Assembly (NCBI GenBank): GCA_937880585.1
Contig: CALFMR010000204.1
Location: forward strand, 1 to 10,315
Source of the DNA: an uncultured Acidobacteriota bacterium
Lineage (GTDB): Bacteria > Acidobacteriota > Vicinamibacteria > Vicinamibacterales > SCN-69-37
DNA length: 10,315 nucleotides
Reading direction: 5' to 3'
In this document: positions 7,584 through 10,315 of the stretch, piece after piece
How the letters are laid out: every line of letters begins with the position of its first letter
Numbering within the stretch: position 1 is the first letter of the stretch
Notes under the pieces: model-generated
Databases searched by the model: none
What the model saw: the letters and a program-made list of their open reading frames with translations, nothing else
What the model was told of the DNA's origin: nothing
Program-made: the position numbers and the translations under genes

Positions 7584-8408
7584 TCAGTGCGCCAGCCGTC
7601 GGCCCGTCCAGTGCTGCAGCCCGTTGATGGCCAGCAGCAACACGAACGAGATCACGAGCAGGCCGAAGGCGATGGTCGTCGCGCCCGCGTAGTCGTATTG
7701 CAGGAGCTTGGTGATGATGAGCAGCGGCGCGATCTCCGTCCGCATCGGCATGTTCCCCGAGATGAAGACGACCGACCCGTATTCGCCGACCGCGCGCGCG
7801 AACGACAGCGCGAAGCCGGTGATCCACGCCGGGTAGAGATACGGCAGGATGATGCGCGTCGTGATGTGCCAGCGGTTCGCGCCGAGGCTCGTCGCCGCTT
7901 CCTCGACCTGCAGATCGAGCTCTTCGATGACCGGCTGCAGCGTGCGCACGACGAACGGCAGACCGATGAAGATGAGCGCGACGGTGACCCCGAGCGGCGT
8001 GAACGAGACCTTGAGTCCGTGCCGTGCGAGCGGCGCGCCCAGCCAGCCGTTCGGTGCGTAGAGTGTCGTGAGCGTGATGCCCGCGACGGCCGTGGGCAGC
8101 GCGAAGGGGAGATCGATCAGCGCGTCGATCACGCGGCGCCCGGGAAATGGATAGCGGACGAGCACCCACGCCACGAGCACCCCGAACACCCCATTGACGA
8201 TGGCGGCGACGAACGACGCGCCGAGGCTGAGCTTGTAGGAGGCGACGACGCGCGGGTCGGTGAGCGTGCGATGGAAGGCGGTCCATCCCATCGTGATGCT
8301 TTCGACGGGCAGTGTGGTGAGCGGCACGATCACGATGAGCCCGAGATAGAGCAGCGTGAACGCCATCGTGATGCGAAAACCGGGCAGGACCCGGTTGGAT
8401 TTGGACAT
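7584..8408 (-). CDS. cysT: Sulfate ABC transporter permease CysT (CysU)
   Basis: Inner-membrane permease, 274 residues, close to the usual family length. Hallmarks are LIDLPFALPTAVAGITLTTLY (98-118), YAPNGWLG (117-124), the EAA loop EEAATSLGANRWHITTRIILPYL (169-191) that contacts CysA, and ARAVGEYGSVVFISGNMPM (205-223). ATG 8408 is chosen because MSKSNRVLPGF fits the family start; an in-frame TTG at 8423 would add five residues. Neither start has a visible Shine-Dalgarno, unlike cysW, cysA and sbp. A large hairpin ends 19 bases upstream of the ATG. cysT may therefore be expressed less than sbp, which would match the usual excess of binding protein over permease. Confidence 0.94.
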   Translation of the reverse strand: MSKSNRVLPGFRITMAFTLLYLGLIVIVPLTTLPVESITMGWTAFHRTLTDPRVVASYKLSLGASFVAAIVNGVFGVLVAWVLVRYPFPGRRVIDALIDLPFALPTAVAGITLTTLYAPNGWLGAPLARHGLKVSFTPLGVTVALIFIGLPFVVRTLQPVIEELDLQVEEAATSLGANRWHITTRIILPYLYPAWITGFALSFARAVGEYGSVVFISGNMPMRTEIAPLLIITKLLQYDYAGATTIAFGLLVISFVLLLAINGLQHWTGRRLAH

Positions 8409-8427
8409 GAGAGCACGTGGCAAGTGA

Positions 8428-8479
8428 GAAGTTGGAAGCCAGAAGCCCTTCGGGCTTCTGGCTTCACCCTTCCAACTTC
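8428..8479. promoter_or_regulatory. Long intercistronic hairpin between sbp and cysT
   Basis: A perfect 14-base-pair stem (8435-8448 with 8452-8465, GAAGCCAGAAGCCC on the plus strand) closes on a 3-base loop. It is extended by an outer 7-base-pair stem (GAAGTTG 8428-8434 with CAACTTC 8473-8479) across a 7-base bulge. On the operon (minus) strand it begins 2 bases after the sbp stop codon. There is no T-tract, so full termination is doubtful. By position it may stabilise the sbp 3' end or attenuate read-through into cysT, as REP elements do in the E. coli malE-malF gap. It could also be a mobile REP-like element. Confidence 0.75.
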
Positions 8480-8481
8480 AG

Positions 8482-9492
8482 TTACCGTCCGCTCGGGACG
8501 TAGATCTGGTCGAACGACCCGCCGTCGGCGAAGTGCGCGGCCTGGGCCTTCTGCCAGCCGCCGAACGCGTCGTCGATCGTGAACAGCGTGAGCTTCGGCA
8601 GGGCGGAGGCGTACTTCGCGAGCACCTTGGGATCACGCGGGCGATAGTGGTTCTTGGCGATGATCTCCTGCGCCTCCGGCGTGTACAGGAACTTCAGGTA
8701 CGCCTCGGCGATCGCGCGCGTGTTGTGGTGATCGACGTTCTTGTCGACGACGGCCACGGGCGGTTCGGCGAGGATGCTGACCGACGGGACGACGATCTGG
8801 AACTTGCCGGGCGTTTCGGCCAGCGCCAGGAACGCCTCGTTCTCCCACGAGAGCAGCACGTCGCCAATCCCGCGCTGCACGAACGTCGTCGTCGATCCGC
8901 GCGCGCCGCTGTCGAGGACGGGCACGTTCTTGTAGAGCTTCGCGACGAAGTCCTTGCCGGCCGCGTCCTTGCCGCCGCCCGCGCGCTTGCCGTACTCCCA
9001 CGCCGCGAGATACGCCCAGCGCGCGCCGCCTGACGTCTTGGGGTTGGGCGTGATCACGCTCACGCCCGGCTTGATGAGGTCGTTCCAGTCCTTGATGCCC
9101 TTCGGATTGCCGTTGCGCACGAGGAAGACGATCGTCGACGTGTAGGGCGAGCTGTTGTCGGGCAGCCGCCGCTGCCAGGCCGGATCGATGAGCCCGCTCT
9201 TGGCAATCGCGTCGATGTCGTACGCCAGGGCGAGCGTGACGACGTCGGCGTCGAGCCCGTCGATGACGGCGCGGGCCTGACCGCCCGAGCCGCCGTGCGA
9301 CTGTTCGATTTTGACGGTCTTGCCGGTCTTGGCCGCGTAGTCTTTGATAAAGGCGGTGTTGACGGCCTCGTAGAGCTCGCGCGTTGGATCGTACGAGACG
9401 TTGAGCAGGGTCTGCGCCTGAGCCGCGGAGGCCAGGCCGGCGGTCGCCAGCGCGGCGAGCGCGGCGACGCGAAGTGAGGAACGGAACGTCAT
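8482..9492 (-). CDS. sbp: Periplasmic sulfate/thiosulfate-binding protein
   Basis: Periplasmic receptor that delivers sulfate or thiosulfate to CysTWA, 336 residues. The N-terminus is a Sec signal peptide: Arg4 and Arg8 before an Ala/Leu-rich core, with likely cleavage after AQA (residue 26). The mature protein has the family hallmarks LLNVSYDPTRELYEAVN (29-45), HGGSGGQARAVIDGLDADVVTLALAYDIDAI (66-96), NPKTSGGARWAYLAAW in the middle, and GDVLLSWENEA, which line the oxyanion site of Sbp/CysP proteins. Sulfate and thiosulfate preference cannot be told apart here, so the symbol could equally be cysP. ATG 9492 is preferred over ATG 9507 because GGAG (9505-9502) lies 9 bases upstream and the signal peptide then has a short basic start. 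It is the first ABC gene of the operon; the porin gene on the same strand ends 86 bases before it. Confidence 0.95.
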   Translation of the reverse strand: MTFRSSLRVAALAALATAGLASAAQAQTLLNVSYDPTRELYEAVNTAFIKDYAAKTGKTVKIEQSHGGSGGQARAVIDGLDADVVTLALAYDIDAIAKSGLIDPAWQRRLPDNSSPYTSTIVFLVRNGNPKGIKDWNDLIKPGVSVITPNPKTSGGARWAYLAAWEYGKRAGGGKDAAGKDFVAKLYKNVPVLDSGARGSTTTFVQRGIGDVLLSWENEAFLALAETPGKFQIVVPSVSILAEPPVAVVDKNVDHHNTRAIAEAYLKFLYTPEAQEIIAKNHYRPRDPKVLAKYASALPKLTLFTIDDAFGGWQKAQAAHFADGGSFDQIYVPSGR

Positions 9493-9501
9493 GATCGGAA
9501 T

Positions 9502-9505
9502 CTCC
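9502..9505 (-). promoter_or_regulatory. Ribosome-binding site that decides the sbp start
   Basis: GGAG on the minus strand lies 9 bases before ATG 9492. The in-frame ATG at 9507 overlaps it and has no purine-rich element upstream, so the shorter protein with the compact signal peptide is the better call. Confidence 0.6.
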
Positions 9506-9528
9506 ATTTGCGAAAAGGTGCTCGAAGG

Positions 9529-9558
9529 TTGTGGAGCCCTGGGCCTTCAGGCCCAGGG
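9529..9558. repeat. Intergenic repeat, copy B, with perfect hairpin (between porin gene and sbp)
   Basis: Positions 9529-9553 repeat copy A (5584-5608) at 24 of 25 bases in the same orientation. Here the element is whole: CCCTGGGCC (9537-9545) pairs perfectly with GGCCCAGGG (9550-9558) around a TTCA loop (TGAA on the operon strand). It lies 20 bases past the porin stop codon. It could end or trim the porin transcript, although no T-tract follows. No good promoter for sbp is visible in the rest of this 86-base gap (9493-9578), so sbp may depend partly on read-through from the porin gene. Confidence 0.7.
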
Positions 9559-9578
9559 GCCGGAAGCGGTCGGCACGT

Positions 9579-10315
9579 CTAGAACGCGAGCTGCGTGCGG
9601 AAGAGGATCGCGTTTTCCGCCGGCCGCGCCGCCGCGCCACCTTCGAACGACGTACGTTCGTAGCTGAGGTAGTACTTCACGTAGCTGACCGGGTACCAGT
9701 TCACGCCGATCGATGCCTGGTGCGCCTCGCGCACGGCATCATCGGCGGCGAAGCCGAGCGTGAACGCATCCTCGTCGACCGTGAGCGCGGCATAGCGCGC
9801 GACGATCTCGACGGCACCCCAGGCGCCCGACGCGGGATCGAACGGACGCTTCGGACTGATCGTGCCGCTCGACGCGCGTTCGCCCGTGAGAATGAACGAG
9901 CCGCTCGCGTCCCAGCCATCGTTGACGATCGTGCTCGTCACGTCGGCCTTGGTGATGTCCTGGCTCGTGCGCGCGTACTCGCCGAAGACGCCGAACGACT
10001 TGTAGTAGTAGAAGACGCCCGGGGAAATACGCGTGCGGTCGCCGTCGGCATTCGCGCCGGCGTAGGTGAAGAAGCGCTGGCCGGCAGAGGTCTTGAACGA
10101 CGGCAGCGCGCCGGTCTGCGACCCCGACGAGAAGCCGAGGTGCAGGCCGAAGTTGTCGAAGGCCGACGCGGTCGCCGTACCGGTCCGATGGAACGGCCGC
10201 ACCTGGATGCGGCCCGCGACGTCCTTGCCGCCATTGGTGTCGACGTCCGTGGTCGTGCTGGATCCGTCAGGGACGCCGTTGAAGACGCCGAGCGAGTAGG
10301 TCACGGCGTCGTGCG
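9579..10315 (-). CDS. OprO/OprP-type outer-membrane porin (5' end missing)
   Basis: C-terminal part (about 244 residues visible) of an outer-membrane beta-barrel, most like the Porin_O_P family whose best-known members are the Pseudomonas phosphate and polyphosphate porins. Seen: YSLGVFNGVPDG near the visible start, RIQVRPF, alternating polar/hydrophobic strands such as RISPGVFYYYKSFGVFGEYARTSQ, VEIVARYAAL, SIGVNWYPVSYVKYYLSYERTSFEGG, and RTQLAF at the very end with the C-terminal phenylalanine required by the BAM assembly machinery. The frame is open to the right edge; family members are usually about 400-500 residues, so the signal peptide and N-terminal half lie outside. Its place directly upstream of sbp-cysTWA on the same strand suggests an anion (possibly sulfate) pore, which is inference from context only. 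Confidence 0.85.
   Translation of the reverse strand, partial: HDAVTYSLGVFNGVPDGSSTTTDVDTNGGKDVAGRIQVRPFHRTGTATASAFDNFGLHLGFSSGSQTGALPSFKTSAGQRFFTYAGANADGDRTRISPGVFYYYKSFGVFGEYARTSQDITKADVTSTIVNDGWDASGSFILTGERASSGTISPKRPFDPASGAWGAVEIVARYAALTVDEDAFTLGFAADDAVREAHQASIGVNWYPVSYVKYYLSYERTSFEGGAAARPAENAILFRTQLAF

Noticed and set aside
8411..8420. CACGTG palindrome upstream of cysT as an operator
   Set aside because: A single 6-base palindrome is expected by chance in GC-rich DNA, and no second half-site or promoter is visible beside it.
5584..9558. The bracketed sulfate operon as a composite transposon
   Set aside because: The repeats are only about 25 bases, there is no transposase gene and no target-site duplication is visible; base composition inside matches the flanks.

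Overview
The window is a GC-rich, densely coded stretch of a Gram-negative bacterial chromosome. An outer-membrane porin and periplasmic-binding-protein transporters point to a two-membrane cell. The high GC content, many GTG starts and short palindromic intergenic repeats would suit an uncultivated soil or sediment lineage, and Acidobacteriota (Vicinamibacteria-like) is my guess. That placement is inference only; no marker gene is present. There is no gene-free stretch longer than 300 bases, and I see no tRNA, rRNA, CRISPR array, insertion sequence or prophage.

Left part (1-3352, plus strand): the distal end of a branched-chain amino acid (LIV/HAAT-type) ABC importer operon, in the order livH (5' end cut off by the window), livM, livG, livF. 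The genes overlap or lie 4 to 13 bases apart. The substrate-binding protein gene is not seen and probably lies upstream.

Middle (3356-5532): two genes divergent from each other. On the minus strand is a stand-alone calcineurin-like phosphatase that closely resembles the phosphatase domain of bacterial Pnkp (polynucleotide kinase-phosphatase) RNA-repair enzymes. It ends only 3 bases from the end of livF. On the plus strand is an MgtC/SapB-DUF4010 membrane protein, with a good sigma70-like promoter so close to its ATG that the transcript should be nearly leaderless.

Right part (5610-10315, minus strand): a complete sulfate/thiosulfate ABC importer in the order sbp, cysT, cysW, cysA. It is preceded on the same strand by the C-terminal half of an OprO/OprP-type porin gene that runs off the window. 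Together these could carry sulfate across both membranes. A long, nearly perfect hairpin lies between sbp and cysT. Two copies of a 25-base repeat (24/25 identical) sit just outside the two ends of the sbp-cysTWA unit, one between porin and sbp and one touching the cysA stop codon.

Most of the window is ordinary transport. The points worth a second look are the orphan Pnkp-like phosphatase, the repeats that bracket the sulfate operon, the sbp-cysT hairpin, the porin linkage and the leaderless-looking mgtC promoter.
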